Part shown: positions 52,601-64,000 of the stretch, piece by piece | Layout: each line of letters starts with the position of its first letter | Numbering within the stretch: the stretch's first letter is position 1 | Assembly (NCBI RefSeq): GCF_000004075.3 | Contig: NC_026659.2 | Location: 1,674,001 to 1,738,000 of the forward strand | Reading direction: 5' to 3' | DNA from: Cucumis sativus | Taxonomy: Eukaryota > Streptophyta > Magnoliopsida > Cucurbitales > Cucurbitaceae | Length of the DNA: 64,000 nucleotides | Program-made: the position numbers and the translations under genes | The notes under the pieces: model-generated | Seen by the model: the letters and a program-made list of their open reading frames with translations, nothing else | Databases searched by the model: none | Told to the model about the DNA's origin: nothing

Positions 52601-53852
52601 TTCTGATGACTTAGTGACAGTTAAAGGAATTAGCGGTTTGGTTATAATGTTCAATTTTAAATAAGTCTAGGTTGGATAAATTTATAACGTAGACAACTTT
52701 TAGATAGAACCATCTGAAGAAGGTTAAGGGTTGGTTCGAAATTAATCTACTCTGTTAACTTAGTAAGAGGAAATTCAGCTTTCACTGGTCACTGTTTTTT
52801 CTTTCTCCAAGGAAGTGCTATCTCAGTAGAATTTTCCACTTTGGGTTAGCCAGAAGGTATTTTCCAAGGAATGTCCAATGACATCTTGAAGGACAATTTA
52901 TTTGAGAAAACTATGTCAGTTCAATTGGTCACCAGAGTGATTAGAAAATGAAATTGTCTTGATGGCTGCAAGCCAACTATATGGCTAGCGTACATCCAAT
53001 GCTATTATTTCGGCCAGTATAATGGAAGAACAGAAAAGTTCCATGAGTATGCTTTATAAATAGTGTATTGAGAATCTTAATTGTTATTAGTTCTATTGAG
53101 GGCTGAGGGAATTTTTGCACTCTCCTCATTGTTTTCTTAAGAGGAAACAAAAATTTCAAATGGGTCTATCCATTGGATTACAAAAAACTTCTCCATTCGT
53201 CATGAGATTTGTAAAACTATAGTCACAGAAAGGGAAGATAGATTTACACCGACCAAGAGAGAAAAGTTATTAGAGTGATTGATGCATTGTAGTCTTGATT
53301 TTTATCATTAAATATACTCTTGCAAGCCATGTAAACCATAGGAATGCACGGACAAAATTCAACCAGAGATTGGTCCAGATTATATGAACACTAATGTCTG
53401 CTTCTTCAAGGCGGAGCTTTCTCCTTGGAGATTTTTGTAATTATGTTCTTTCATGCCATAAGACAGATTTTTCTAACTACTCCAACTTTCGCTGGCTTCA
53501 TGCTGATGCTTCAAACATTTCCATTTTTTTTCAAACGAACTTCGGCTTTAGTGCTGGATATATGTATTTCCTTGCTCTTCACTTTGGGTATATTGCTATG
53601 GTATTTTTTTAGAGTTTCTTTTTTTAGAAAATTCTTAGTCACATGTGCACATTTTTATATTTCTTTCTTTAATATTTCAATTGAAATTGTATATTTTGCT
53701 TCTTTTCCCAGTTTTTTGTTGTTTGTTCTGCTTATCTACCAGCTAACTTGAAAAGTTCAGTAATTAGTTTTCTTGGTTTCCTGAACGTGAGATGGCATAA
53801 TTTATGTTGAGTGATATGATGTTATGATTCTGTTTTGCAGTTCCTCTGAACC
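49635..53852. other. Kinesin 3' end, A/T-rich intergenic DNA and carrier-gene leader region
   Basis: Immediately after the kinesin stop there is a donor-like G|GTATTA and a matching acceptor ending at 50160, so a 3'UTR intron is likely. From about 50300 to 51600 the DNA is A/T-rich, with repeat-like words near 51270-51480. From about 51640 to 53850 it is less A/T-rich and probably holds non-coding leader exon(s) of the carrier gene, whose first coding exon follows an acceptor at about 53840. No other gene was seen. Confidence 0.4.
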
Positions 53853-56800
53853 ATGTGTCAAGGAAACGGTGAAAGATTTGAGAAAATGGACAAGCAGAAT
53901 AAGCCTTGTGTAAGCAATCAGCCATCAATATATTATTGGTGGAGACCAGATGAGGGCATATCTTCTGAGCTGGCTGATTTTGTCCTTGAAAATGGCACCT
54001 CCAACACTTGTTACGCCAAACAAAGTAAGGATGGCATTACTGTAAATAAACCCAAGTCTTCTGAGATATTGAGCACAAATCAGGTCATTTCAATTTTTGG
54101 CCAAGTATTGAATCTTGCTAGTCGTCCTTTTACCTTTTTCCAACCAAAGAGGGTCTTGAACCGAGACAATGATGATTCCGTTGAGGTTACCTTCAATAGT
54201 GTGGTTGAAATTGATGGCAAAACAGTTACCTCACCTGAAATTAAAGACTTCTGTGTTGATTTAAGGACCGATGGCCAATGTTCTCCTATGGTGCAGCCTA
54301 CATTGGGTTTGAATTGTTTGACAGTAACTCAGAAGATTTCTTTGTTAGAACCTTGTAATTATCATTCCATGTCATCATTTTGGAATCTACTAAATGGTGG
54401 TAGTGGCATGCCAGCTAATTCCTGGACAGGAAAAGGCCTTACTAGTGTACGAATCTTGCACGATATGGGGAAGATATATGGATGGATGAAGCGTGTAAGT
54501 CATACTGAAACATGCTACCCTTACCCTATGAAAGTTGCTAATACTGGAAACAGGGAAGCCAATGTATTACAGGCTAGAGGTGGTCTTAATGAAGCAGGGG
54601 ACTGCATTTCAGGAGATCCAAATTTCCTTGTTCACAACTTGATTAGTGAAACTTCAAAGAATGCTCCTATGTTCCAATCAACCAATGTATCATCTTTGTT
54701 CATCCGAAAGTTGGAGATAAAAATGATTGAAAATGTTTATATGGCCTCACGTATCCTTATGTTTGTTCAAGATAACAAGGCAGATGGCAGTATTCTAGAA
54801 AGCCACAATCCAGATATTTTGGCGGCTCATTCAGTACCTTCCAAAGATGGTGCATTAGAGAATTTAGACTACGGGCAGAAGACTAGTAGCAGTGAACAAC
54901 GTGAGAACATAACCAAAAAGTCTGATAAGCTCATTGTTGAAAATGAGTACAACAGAGAGGATTCCTCATTGACCCGTGAAAGATCTTGTTACAATATTGG
55001 TAAACAAGAGCATGCCTTTGCCGGGGCATTAGCTGGTGTATTTGTCAGTCTTTGTCTACATCCTGTTGATACAATCAAAACAGTGGTTCAATCTTATCAT
55101 GCAGAACATAAGTCTCTCAGTTACATTGGAAAATCAATTGTCACTGATCGAGGTGGGTTGGTGGATTCTGTGTTCACACATAGCTCAATCTGCAAATCAA
55201 GGACACTTTTCTTTTTATTTGTTAAAAATTCTTCTGAAAATCAATTACATGCTTAATTCAGGTTTAAGTGGACTTTATCGTGGAATCTCCACCAACATTG
55301 CTTCTTCAGCTCCAATATCTGCTGTTTACACTTTCACATATGAATCAGTTAAAGGAGCTTTGCTTCCAATTCTCCAAGAGGTAGGAATTTCATTCTGTTA
55401 TTCATCATCATTCGTTTTTTTCCCCTTCTGTTTGCCTTTCCTTTTTTAGTTTTTTTTGGGTCCTTACTCTTGCTCTCTCCCTCTCTAAGTAGAAGTTTGG
55501 GGTACGTTGAAGAGGTAAACATGACGGAACTATTACTTGATGACAGTATTGGTTTTCTGCTAATGAACAGGTGCAACAGGAACTACATATGGCCCCTTAC
55601 TGCTGACGTTTCATGGAAAATGAAACTTGTGGGCCTGTAAGATAGCCTGGTATTCAATGTATTAGAGTTGGGGGAGGGAGAAATGCAAGCAGAACTCTAA
55701 ATATTGATTGACCCATTCTTGAAACCATTAGTGTAGACTTTTAATCCATCATCGTAATTTATTTTCATCCACATTGAATGTTTGCTGGTTTTAGCTTTTG
55801 AGGCTTCAGACTTGTCTTTTCTTTAGGAGTACCGCTCTATTGTCCACTGCGTGGCTGGTGGTTGTGCAAGTATTGCTACATCTTTTCTTTTTACCCCAAG
55901 TGAGCGTATAAAACAGCAGATGCAAGTTAGTGCACACTACCATAACTGCTGGTACACATTTTAGATTCTACTGTTGATGTTACTGAAAGTATTTTTTTCT
56001 CGATTTAACTGGTCACAAATTCTTATTCTCACCTTTGGCTTTACTTTAAAAGTTTGTTATGACTTAGATTCTTGTCAGGGTACATTGGATAATTTAATTG
56101 ATTCAATAATTGCTTGGTTCTGGTTTTTTTTTCAGCCATTAATTTTGTCTTAAGCTCAAGTTTCTTGCATGATTTTTGTTTGCTGTCACGATCATTATTC
56201 TTTGGCTTGCAGGAATGCCTTTGTTGGTGTTGTTGCGAAGGGTGGACTGCGTGGATTATATACTGGGTGGGGAGCGGTTCTTTGCAGAAATGTACCACAC
56301 TCGATTATCAAGGCAAGGAGTTCCTTGGATACGTTTCATATGAATGAAATTGTTTTTTTATTAAAAAAAGTGCACCGGCTCTCCGTACTTCATCTCTTAG
56401 ATGCAGTTGATCTTTCAATTTAATTTCACCTCCCTTTTATTTCACCATGTCATTTTTGCAATATTTTCTTTGCAGTTCTATACATATGAAAGCTTGAAAG
56501 GACTGATGAAATCTAATGCTCAACAAACTACTTCACAAACGGTTAGTTAATATGGTTTTCCCATTAATTTCTTCTCTGTTTTCTTTAAAAAAAAAAAAAT
56601 TCATTTGCTTGTTAAATTAGTGATCTTTCATTTTTTTCTCAATGAAAGCCGTTTATTTCATTAAAAAAAATGATGATGATGATGATAACGTTTCTAATGG
56701 GAACAACCTCTGGGCTCTATGGGTCCAACTTTCAATTCCTTATAATAAATGAGGATTGAAATTGAAGTTGACTTTGAATTTCAAACTTGAAAATGTAGGT

Positions 56801-57952
56801 AAAATAAATAATTATTTATTAACGGGAGAATTGTATTTCCACTAGTTAAGTTAATTAAAGTTATGAACAAAATTTATCCATTTCTAAGTTTTTTTTTTCC
56901 GAAGTATAAAAGAATTTGCTTTTCATTGGACGTTAAAATCTAAGTAAAGTCCAGACAAAGGAGCCAAAGGTATGGCTCTTTTCGGATATGACTAATTTAT
57001 GTCATTTGTAGAAACAATGTATTTTTAATTTCCTTTAAATAGAGGATGAAGAAATGATGAGGAATTGAAATGGTTTTGATTCCGGATCTCATTCCACTCC
57101 ACTAAATATCCAATTATTTAGGACCTTTTATAACCATTACCTTCTTTTCTTTCTTCAGTTTTTGAAAATTTATTACACAATTTCTTACCATGTTTTCCAT
57201 CCATTTTAAGAAAACATCTGAATTTTTAGGAAAATGATTTTTTAAATAAAAAACAAGTTTATAAAGTAGATTACAAAGAATGAAAAAAATAACTTGAGCG
57301 TTTACAAGTTTATCTTTGAAAACAAAAGACCAAATAGCTATCAAATGAGACCTTAATTTTTTCTTCAGCTGGCGACAATATGGTTTAGATTTATAATTAC
57401 TTCAATCTTAGATTAAGATGATTGTTCTTTATCTGCAGTTAGTTTGTGGAGGAGTAGCTGGATCTACTGCCGCCTTATTTACCACTCCTTTTGATGTTGT
57501 AAAGACCAGATTACAAACACAAATACCAGGATCTTTGAGCCCATATAAAAGTGTAATTCAAGCACTCTATGAAATAGGCAAAAAAGAAGGCCTGCAAGGT
57601 CTCTATAGGTATGCTCTATTATGGCAATCTTTCATTAATTGTAGAATTTCCATTAACAGTCTTCTAATTCCCTCTATTCTGGCAATATTTCATCAATTGT
57701 GGAATTTCCATTAATAGTCTTCTCATTCCCTTGTCAAGTAGGTTTGTTTCTTAACCTTTCTTTAGTTTGTTGAAGTTATTGTCTCATTTTTGTGATATCA
57801 GGGGGTTGACTCCAAGACTAGTTATGTACATGTCTCAAGGTGCAATCTTCTTCACCTCTTATGAATTTTTGAAGAGACTTTTTTCTCTTGAGGTGCCTCG
57901 ACATGATACTGCAATAGTCCAACACCGAGTGGATGAGAAACTCGAAAGATGA
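53853..57952 (+). CDS. Mitochondrial carrier family protein with long N-terminal extension
   Basis: Seven coding exons: 53853-55152, 55262-55380, 55827-55951, 56213-56312, 56476-56541, 57439-57608 and 57802-57952, giving 2031 nt and 676 aa. The last ~290 residues carry the three-repeat mitochondrial carrier fold. The three signatures are H-P-V-D-T-I-K-T, T-P-S-E-R-I-K-Q and T-P-F-D-V-V-K-T (P-x-[DE]-x-x-[KR]), each followed by a G-L-x-G-L-Y-x-G type loop. The repeats resemble the S-adenosylmethionine/mitoferrin-like branch, but the substrate cannot be read from sequence by eye. The first ~385 residues are hydrophilic and not recognised; they lack an obvious presequence. The carrier normally sits in the mitochondrial inner membrane or plastid envelope. 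The intron after exon 4 has a GC donor. The ATG is 11 bases after a likely acceptor, so leader exon(s) lie upstream. Confidence 0.85.
56313..56475 (+). other. GC-AG intron in the carrier gene
   Basis: The donor reads AAG|GCAAGG and the acceptor TTTGCAG. Joining these gives ...H-S-I-I-K-F-Y-T-Y-E, the expected carrier sequence, and keeps frame. No GT donor nearby does so. GC-AG introns are a known minor class spliced by the major spliceosome. Confidence 0.8.
57614..57729 (+). repeat. 58-bp tandem duplication in a carrier-gene intron
   Basis: Two adjacent copies, 57614-57671 and 57672-57729, begin CTCTATT and end CTTCT.ATTCC. They differ at only a handful of positions. They lie just after the donor of the last intron, so they lengthen the intron without altering coding sequence. 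Confidence 0.85.
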
Positions 57953-59859
57953 TTTAGCAATACAATTGTAATTATCTTCACCATCCGTAATAGCAGCATC
58001 TTGATTTTTATCATCGACAACCACGATACCAAATTTGGATTTGCGCTCCTAATATTTACCAAAATATGGAGAAATTTCTCAAAGGGGTGTTCTAGTACTT
58101 GGAGAGTCTCACTAACATTGGATTTCTGCATTAACCACCTAAATGGAAAGGGAACTTGATGCTGTATCAGAAACCTCAGAATTGGAATTGGTATAGATTC
58201 TTTTAACCAAAGTCAATTTTCAGATTTAAAGCAATTGTGAATCCTTGTATGTCGATTTTCATCACAATTGACTAGGAAATACATTTCATTATAAGCTTTA
58301 GGCCATTATGTATACCTTTAAGTAAAAATCAATAAACATATTCATTTATGTAATTATTTCCTCTTAGATAATGATACCCTATTGCTGCACATTATTGTGT
58401 AGACTCAGTACTTTAGTCTCAAGGACAACTTTATACATTGTTCTCTTTTATTGAGGTGATCACAAAGATCCAGGTGTTCCCATTTTTCTCAAGAAAGAGA
58501 GAGAGATAAGGCTTTATTTCAACTCATTAAAGAGGAAGACATCTTTCTACATTAAGCAGAGATGCAAAAAAGTTAACATCACAAGCCCAGGCCTTGAGGC
58601 ATTTCTTCTGTAGGCTTCTGTTTGAGAGTGAAATCAATCCTAAACATGTTTTTAATTGTTTCAATCTTGATGATACAATAATTATATCTAAAGGTGAAAT
58701 AACATCACAAACATGTGTTTGTTAGGGAGTAGTTTTAGATTTAAGAAAAGCACCTTCAAAGCAATTTTTTTTAGACTCTAATATATTCAAGAATGATTTT
58801 GATTTTGAAATTGTTAAAATAACTTGAAAATTTTAAAAATCACTTTTATCATTTTTAAAATTAACTCTTAAACATGTTTTTAGTCTTTCAAATCCAATTT
58901 TAATGGTACAGAAATCATGTTTCAAACGTATAAATACATGTTTCAGAATAAAGAAAAAGTGATTTAAAACATTGTCAAACAAATACAAAAACAGTGATTT
59001 CCTTTTGGAAAAGCTTATCCACTTGACCGCTTTCTCAATCTTCCAAAGAAAAAGAATCAAGGACCATTTTCTAGAAGCTTATTAGATGAGGATTTGGATC
59101 TTGAATAACTTTTACATAGAGCCAACAGCAAGGCAAAGCATCAAAAATATCAGCTTTGTTTTCTAATTGTCCAGCTCCCTGTACTTTTTGACATGGAAGG
59201 TTCCCTGATATCCTTAGAAAAGAAAATGAAAGAAGATAATAACAAGCCATACAAAAACATGGATCAAGGCCAACAAGACAATCTTTCACCAAAGATGATA
59301 TCTAGTAGTAGATTCAAGACAAAACTTTATGAAATATATATTTTTACTGATATCAAGACTTACACTTTGTCTCTTTAACAATATAATGTACACAAAGTTC
59401 AATGTGAAGGACAATAGTATCTCTCTAATTATCAATTGGCTACTCATCTCCCTACCATATTACAATATGGACAATTAACTACCAAGTTATTCAAAAGGAT
59501 TTGTTTTTGAAGAATAATAAATAAAAGGGTTCTGTAACCCTCCCTATCAGGATGATCTGACCTCCCCAACTAGCATCTTCCCAAGTCTCTCCTACACTAG
59601 TCATTTCAGCTTCTCTAAGCAAGCTCTTGCTCCGTCCTACAAAAGAAATCAAATGCCCCGACTCCGAGAGCTCATGCGGTTGCTGAGAAGGTCCCTTGAC
59701 AATTTCTTCAATAGGAGCTTTTATCAAGCAGCTTCCATAACTTGAATCAGTCAAGTCTCCCAAAAGTGAAAGTGAACCATCTGACGAGGCTATGATATCT
59801 GTACTCTGTACTTACCAAATTGGCCTTAGAGCTCAAGACACAGTTCTGCAACCTTCATC
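57953..59859. other. 3' flanks between convergent carrier and DUF3527 genes
   Basis: An AATAAA at 58331-58336 could end the carrier transcript. A segment at about 58730-58990 resembles the dispersed fragment at 3500-3670. On the minus strand an open stretch at about 59510-59790 has protein-like composition but no assignable start; it is probably 3' flank of the DUF3527 gene. Nothing else was recognised. Confidence 0.4.
58730..58990. repeat. A/T-rich dispersed repeat fragment (related to 3500-3670)
   Basis: It contains 'aaatcacttttatc', 'aaaattaactcttaaacatg' and 'gtgatttaaaaca', the same ordered words as at 3500-3670. It probably derives from a short non-autonomous element. Ends are not defined. 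Confidence 0.35.
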
Positions 59860-62579
59860 TTAAACTCTAGCAATAGGAGAAAACGGAGGATTGAACAAAT
59901 ATGATGACGGCGTTTCCTTCAGCATTCTTGTTTCTCTTTTCTTCTCCTCCATTGCGACAGCATCAATCAAGAATTTTACTTCCTCCTCAAGAAGCACCTT
60001 TAAGGAATTACATTGCTGCAACTCTTTTGTTTCCTCCACCTGGACAGCGTTGCAGGCTTCAGTCGCATGTAAAATAGCAACACAAATGGAAAATGCTTGC
60101 AATGTTGATAATCGCGCATGAAAATCAACAGAATATTGTCCATCTTTGACAATATTCATGGTTAATGCTGGAGTGGTATCCTTTGCTCCCTGTTTCCACA
60201 TAAAAATGCAAGCACTACTATGAGAATACGTCTTTTGACCAATTCACTGACTGCAACCAACCATGCATAATCATAATTTGGCTAAAACTTAAATTTAGTA
60301 TCTGATAAAAAGTTAAGTCGGCAATAGGGTCTTAATTGAAAAAACCTCTCCCAAAATACAAACACTGTATTCTTTCTTTTGTAATATATTTGTTTTCATC
60401 GATAATGTTCTATTTCTTAGAATGAAAATCAATACATAAAATGCCTGATTAAACCATTTATTGCAGTTGAACAGATTCCCATTGAATGAACATGAAAGGC
60501 ATCTGAAAGTTAGTCCAGCACCTTGATCTTTTATTATATGATTGTTATCAAAATTTTCTATATGAGACATTGAATCCAGAATTATAGTTACCAATTATCT
60601 GGAAATAATAAAAAGTTTACCTGATGAAAAAGATGAAAAGTCTGTTTCCCCTTGTGTGCTTGATTCTCAGCACAGTGGCTACTATGAGTGCCCAAAATTA
60701 GTAGAGGACAACCCATATCCCAACCACCGCAGTCACAACCACCTCCCAACCTCCATCGATCAAGTAACGTGGAAGGGCCTTGGCTTTCAACAGTCGGTAA
60801 ACCATGGTTTCCAGTGGGAATCACCACCTTCAGAGTTTCTTGAGTTGTGTGATGCGGAGGTTCCTCTTTCCTTTGTTCAATCTTAGAGAGGTTTTGTATG
60901 GCCGAGTTCAATTTACCACTCGTCTTATCTCCTCTTTTATACTTCAAACTCTCCCTTTTGCTAAATGGGATTTGCATTACAATAGCTGCAGATTCCAGGT
61001 CTGGATGTAAATCTGCTGAATCCCAAGGGCAAGAATCTATAGAACCATGATCACAGTTTTCAGAAGCATGTTTTCGCTGAAATTTGAATTTTTCTAGAGG
61101 AGTCCCATCATTTACACTGAAAGGTTCCCCAACTAAGCCCGTATCAGAACTTTTAGGAGGTTTGACAGCATCATGGATAGAGTCACAACTTCCTTGGGAT
61201 GCAGTACTTTGTCTAGCACGTGCAGCATCGTACAGCACGAATTCTGTTACCATCGAGTTGTCAAAACCACCATCTCGAAGTTCAGAGGATAAATAACAGG
61301 AAACTTGCATCTGACCCACCATTAAGGAGTTTTTGCAGCTGTGATTCAATCCAAAACTACCAGCATTACTCTTTTTGTGATGATCTTGGGAATGAAACGT
61401 GTATACCCATTTAAATGCATTGCCTGTCTTCCATGTCTTAGCCACGTAGACATCTTCAGGGGAGCTCTGAGAGAACTCAAAAAATGGCATCCCATGTTTT
61501 TTCTCCAACTTGAGAGAGCCATGTAAATGAACGGGCGAAGATGCAACAACATTGTGGAGATTATCATTATTCGAAAAATTAGAGTCGGAATCTGAACTCT
61601 TTGGTGTACTTGATGTCTCATCTCTCTCCAAGTTAATTGCCTTAATAGCTTTATCTCTACCAGCTTCTACCGCATGACTGAAACGACTTCTGACAGACTT
61701 AGATTTCATAAATGGATCCAAAATTTTCCTGAAAGGACTTATATGAACCTTTGGACTGTGTCCAAACCGTAGATCACTTTCCACTGGAAGATGATTGCTA
61801 GGCATTTCTACCTTAGCAGAGAATGACTTCTGCAATGCATGAACTTTGTCTCTCTTGAAAAGTTTTTTGCCATTGTGAAGGGGTCTAATGCCTGTAACAT
61901 TTCCAAGCTGATTGCTTGGATCTTTCGATACAGTTTCACTGTTCTCTAAACCTGAGTAGATCTCAATGAAACTATCTGATGAACGTGGGCCCATGCAAGC
62001 CTTATTAACTGATGGTTGATTCAATTTTGTGTCCAGAGATAATATCAGATCTCTCCTCTCTGGCTTTTCCTCGTCAGAACTACACAAAGAGTCAACAATA
62101 CCAGAAGACCAAGAGGTGTAATCCTCACGAGAAATTTCTATTTTTCTCCTTTCTCCTTGAATCCCCATCCCTTCTATTTTACCTATGTCTTCAGAGCTTT
62201 GGTACTTCGAACGTCGCTTGAGCCCTTTGTCATCTTCCAATTCAACTAGGCTAGGAGAATTGCTTTTATGAGAACTATGGTCACGGCCAATTCTAATCTC
62301 TGTGAAATCATCCTCAACATTCAGTTCAAAACATTTACTCTCATTGTCTTCCTGTTCAATTAAGCTAGATGAATTACTTTTTCGAGACCTGTGACCACCA
62401 CCAAATTTAATCTCCGTAAAATCATCCTTTACACTCAAAACAAAATCTTCATGCTTTAGTTTTTTTCTTGTGCTTCTATTTTTAATGCTCGAACGTCGTG
62501 GAATCGATGGAAGAACGGTGTTAGGACTTAGATCCACAGCGCAAAGGCTGTCAAAGTCCAATTCTGTCTCTTGTCCCAT
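59860..62579 (-). CDS. DUF3527-type plant protein, function unknown
   Basis: Two coding exons on the minus strand: 60621-62579 and 59860-60189, giving 2289 nt and 762 aa. The start M-G-Q-E lies just after a likely 5'UTR intron (donor at 63282, acceptor leaving 62595 as the first exon base). The open frame could extend upstream to an ATG at 62726, but that stretch is hydrophobic, A/T-rich and probably intronic. The N-terminal half is Ser-rich and hydrophilic with two 38-residue repeats (46-83, 84-121). The C-terminal part has the plant DUF3527 pattern: F-V-L-Y-D-A-A-R-A, a Gly/Cys-rich L-D-R-W-R-x-G-G-G-C-D-C-G-G-W-D-x-G-C, and the end N-P-P-F-S-P-I-A-R-V. The cysteine cluster suggests metal binding or a structural role. 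No biochemical function is known to me. Confidence 0.85.
62217..62444 (-). repeat. Two in-frame 114-bp (38-residue) repeats in the DUF3527 gene
   Basis: Residues 46-83 and 84-121 align as F-x-L-x-V-x-D-D-F-T-E-I-[KR] ... H-x-S-x-K-S-N-S-x-S-L-[IV]-E-x-E-D. The units are contiguous and in frame, which points to a tandem duplication inside the first coding exon. Confidence 0.8.
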
Positions 62580-64000
62580 CGTATGAACCACAGCTCTGCC
62601 AGATGAAAGACACAAAGTTTTGAGTAAAATTCTAAGAAATTTAACTATGTAAAAATTCAAGCTACAAAAAGGCAAAGGTAAAAAAATTGTAACACAACAT
62701 AGTTCACAATCTATGGAACAAGGCATTGATATTTGTTTAGAATCAAATGTTAATAAAATAAAAGGCCAGCATTAAATCACAAAACCACATATTTGCAACT
62801 TGAAGGAATCATGTTGGTAAAAACCCATAAACACAGAACTCGTATCAAATAAAAAGCTCCTGCCACCATTACAAACACAACAAAGACTTAACTTTCATGT
62901 CAAACAGAATCTGGTAATAAACAGAAGAAAAACCAAACCACAGAAACCAGATCTCAACAAAAGCTCAAATTGCACAAAAAGAAGTACCAAAGGATCTTTG
63001 AACTCCAACTTGCAAATACTCAGTTTGAGAAAAGGAAAACTCCCCATTAAACCAGCAGCTCAGAGAACCACAGGACTTTCAAAAAGAAGAAAAAACACTT
63101 GATTCTGGAAGCTGAAATCTTATACACCAACTCAATGCTCCGAAATACAAAGAAGTAGCAAAGAAAAACCAAAATGTAAGCTCAGGGAGCCGAAAACCAT
63201 TTCCTCAAACACATTGAAAGGAGCATTCAAGAAAACCCCAGAAGAAGGAACAGAAAAATTGAATGGAAAAAATTGGGCTTACCCCACCAGATCTTAGAAG
63301 AGTAAAGGCAAAGGAAAACCCAACAAACAACAGGAAGAAGCAACCATGTCGACCAATCTCTTCAGCTGAAAGCTTCAAAAGAATTCATAGCAGAAGGAGT
63401 AATAACCCAAACTAAGAAACGGTGAAGCTGTCACTAAATGAGAGATTCAGAAAGAATCAAGAAAAGTAGAAGGGTGAAAGAAAAAAAAATGATCAGAAGA
63501 ACTTGGGCAATAGCCTTAAAGCATAATGAACACAAAAGTTAACTCTTTGAGTGAGTGTGTGATGCAAGGCAAATTTTAGATAGAGAAAGCATGCGTTAGA
63601 GAGAGAAAGGAACAGAGGAAATGAAAATGAGAGGAAGAGCGAGAGAATTTCTCTCTCTCACACGAGTGAAGGTTGCTGGAAGAGACAAGATTACTGCGAA
63701 GTTCCTGTTCATGTCTACTTAAAAGACCCATATTTCTCTAGCCATCATCAGCTTCTTCATCATTATTCCTATGTTAAATTGTAAGTTTTGGTCCAAAATT
63801 TTTACGAATTTCCACTTTGTCTCGACGACGGTTTGGTTGAAAAAAGAGTACTCCCAAGTTCTTGTCTAACTATTTTTTGTTCTAACAACTTATATCACAA
63901 CAAATAAATTCGAACCTATGTTAAAATGAGTTGATTTATAACTCTGAATTTTCATATTTAGGATTAAAAAAACGCTACATAGGTATTCACATAAGTAAAA
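62580..64000. other. DUF3527 5'UTR intron, leader and upstream flank
   Basis: On the minus strand an intron of about 687 bases (62596-63282, GT-AG) interrupts the 5' leader. The leader probably extends to about 63660, where the minus strand is purine/pyrimidine-biased with GA/CT repeats (GAGAGA near 63590-63660). The last 200 bases are A/T-rich with nothing recognised. Confidence 0.45.

Noticed and set aside
59207..59216. A second ATATCCTT (U12 donor-like) word
   Set aside because: It lies in non-coding flank with no exon before it and no AC acceptor joining recognisable coding sequence.
62580..62726. In-frame N-terminal extension of the DUF3527 protein to an ATG at 62726
   Set aside because: The stretch is hydrophobic and A/T-rich and contains a good acceptor just before the M-G-Q-E start; it reads as 5'UTR intron.
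1..64000. CRISPR arrays, bacterial operons, phage or viral genes
   Set aside because: No regularly spaced direct repeats, no prokaryotic gene packing and no viral protein motifs were seen; the genes are spliced plant genes.

Overview
The window is plant nuclear DNA: intron-rich genes, long A/T-rich intergenic tracts, plastid- and mitochondrion-related proteins and plant-only DUF families. A dispersed A/T-rich repeat (best copy about 7690-7960) resembles a repeat I associate with cucumber and melon, so a cucurbit (Cucumis-like) genome is my best guess. That assignment is an inference, not a demonstration.

Eight protein-coding genes can be assembled exon by exon. In each, the summed coding length is a multiple of three. 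From left to right: (1) minus, 1309-6846, a PA-domain signal peptide peptidase-like intramembrane aspartyl protease, 545 aa, 14 exons. (2) minus, 10522-14061, a chloroplast MurE homologue, 774 aa, 4 exons. (3) plus, 22655-25805, a DUF4378-type protein, 785 aa. (4) plus, 28737-31995, GMP synthase (glutamine-hydrolysing), 534 aa, 6 exons. (5) minus, 33250-36547, cytosolic-type tyrosyl-tRNA synthetase, 399 aa, 10 exons. (6) plus, 41200-49634, a CH-domain kinesin-14, 1119 aa, 21 coding exons. (7) plus, 53853-57952, a mitochondrial-carrier-family protein with a long N-terminal extension, 676 aa, 7 coding exons. (8) minus, 59860-62579, a DUF3527-type protein, 762 aa, 2 coding exons plus a 5'UTR intron.

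The genes are individually transcribed housekeeping or cytoskeletal genes, not an operon or cluster. GMP synthase and tyrosyl-tRNA synthetase are convergent, and each has a telo-box (AAACCCTA) near its presumed 5' end. The carrier and DUF3527 genes are also convergent. The intervals 14.2-20.1, 25.8-28.5, 36.9-39.9 and 50.3-53.8 kb hold A/T-rich DNA, homopolymer runs and repeat fragments; I see no gene in them.

I found no new multi-gene system. The most notable signals are: an apparent U12-type AT-AC intron inside the kinesin motor domain (46855-47239); a GC-AG intron in the carrier gene; altered ligase motifs in the MurE homologue; candidate upstream ORFs before the kinesin and DUF4378 start codons; an 18-bp perfect GACGTC-centred palindrome upstream of the DUF4378 gene; and short in-frame tandem repeats in the kinesin tail and the DUF3527 protein. 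Exon boundaries were read by eye from splice signals, reading-frame continuity and family resemblance. No alignment or transcript data were available.
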